From Saprospiraceae bacterium (GTDB lineage: Bacteria; Bacteroidota; Bacteroidia; Chitinophagales; Saprospiraceae): 14,459 bases of DNA. The notes below the pieces were generated by a model that worked only from the letters and a program-made list of their open reading frames with translations, did not search any database and had not been told where the DNA came from. Numbering within the stretch: the stretch's first letter is position 1; the number at the start of each line of letters is the position of its first letter. Made by a program: the position numbers and the translations under genes. Shown here piece after piece: positions 14,201 to 14,459 of the stretch. The stretch spans positions 1 through 14,459 of the forward strand of contig JADKBO010000057.1 of assembly GCA_016715105.1 (NCBI GenBank). The letters run 5' to 3'.

Positions 14201-14459
14201 CCTCGAGTAAAGACCAAAAGCTGCCATCATCAGAGAGAAGGGCAGTAATTCAGAAGAGAGATAGCCAGCATAGCGGCATTTATCAAATAGGTTTTGATGT
14301 GAAAGATGTACACATGACAGATTTGATTTATGGTAGAGAAAGTTTGAAACTGGAGTGCAGTTTATTGGCAGTTGCTGTAGGAGGTTTTCAAATAGTGATG
14401 TTTTGGGTTCTGCCAAGGTTGGGCGGGAGCATTCAAATGCAATGAAAAGGCGAAAAAAG
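11292..14459 (+). CDS. purL: Phosphoribosylformylglycinamidine synthase, 3' end missing, many indels
   Basis: PurL converts FGAR, glutamine and ATP to FGAM in purine synthesis, in the cytosol. This is the long single-chain type with a glutamine amidotransferase domain at the C-terminus. In order I read MISFFHSSDDQIYAVQSKDV, ITQNMGIAGIERIEVFAG and LFARYNGLDQTIFEINILPD; the SEHCRH-box region near 11765-11800; AETHNFPTTVEPFNGAATG (12023-12079); LVGTAGYVTSYSRLNDARSW; KASNGASDFGNKF; LSELVEATGGIIHLEN; EIIGNESQERMGIVIAK; then the glutaminase domain at about 14210-14459 (KAAIIREKGSNSE, FDVKDVHMTDLIYGRE, GGFSNSDVLGSAKGWAGAF). The window ends soon after the nucleophile region, so roughly 150-200 residues, including the catalytic His and Glu, lie outside. 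The frame changes dozens of times, more often toward the end. Order and identity of all domains are conserved, so I infer a poor consensus at a contig end rather than a decayed gene. Confidence 0.92.

Noticed and set aside
13065..14416. Many 60-115 codon frames on both strands
   Set aside because: All lie within purL. The plus-strand ones are mostly pieces or out-of-frame shadows of it caused by indels; the minus-strand ones are antisense.
1..14459. tRNA, rRNA or integrase-type attachment sites
   Set aside because: I scanned for tRNA-like cloverleaf ends, rRNA motifs and integrase genes and saw none that I could support.

Overview
This window is bacterial chromosome from the Bacteroidota. 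Support for this comes from TAnnTTTG-type -7 promoter elements, a DUF6428-type gene beside arsR, a DUF6427-like membrane protein just upstream of a long single-chain purL, lipoprotein export of a PQQ dehydrogenase, and intergenic DNA full of short palindromes and simple 'word' repeats. A Saprospiraceae-like relative is my best guess from the repeat style, but no gene here fixes the genus.

Layout. 1-407 (-): 5' part of a ThuA-like gene, broken. 408-861: intergenic. 862-2696 (+): ABC exporter (membrane domain fused to ATPase), one frameshift. 2697-3584: repeat-rich gap with a 7-bp tandem repeat, a 588-bp element bounded by perfect 11-bp terminal inverted repeats, CGAGC words and a 12-bp-stem hairpin. 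3585-5138 (-): a compact arsenic-type cluster transcribed arsR, DUF6428 gene, GNAT acetyltransferase; all three frames are intact, and a palindromic operator overlaps the arsR promoter. 5221-5566: gene remnants (a thioredoxin-fold C-terminus) and a 46-bp inverted repeat. 5576-6859 (-): AAA_14/DUF4143 ATPase, two frameshifts, with an array of phased inverted repeats upstream. 6961-7823: a gap carrying hairpins, a 28-bp repeat, a 127-bp tandem duplication and a 14-bp tandem repeat. 7824-9950 (-): lipoprotein PQQ dehydrogenase with a cytochrome c domain inside the propeller, two frameshifts. 10136-11195 (+): DUF6427-like membrane protein, several frameshifts. 11292-14459 (+): purL, running off the end and riddled with indels.

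How the genes fit together. The only clear functional unit is the arsR-DUF6428-GNAT trio. It has a regulator and an acetyltransferase of the phosphinothricin/arsinothricin type but no arsenate reductase or efflux pump in view. The other genes look like independent transcription units: export, periplasmic oxidation, purine synthesis and an ATPase of unknown role.

Data quality matters here. Every long gene outside the arsenic trio is frameshifted, most often by one lost base in a homopolymer, and damage is worst at both ends. The amino-acid sequence stays conserved across the breaks. This looks like an uncorrected long-read consensus rather than a run of real pseudogenes, so I annotate full reconstructed spans as CDS and describe the breaks.
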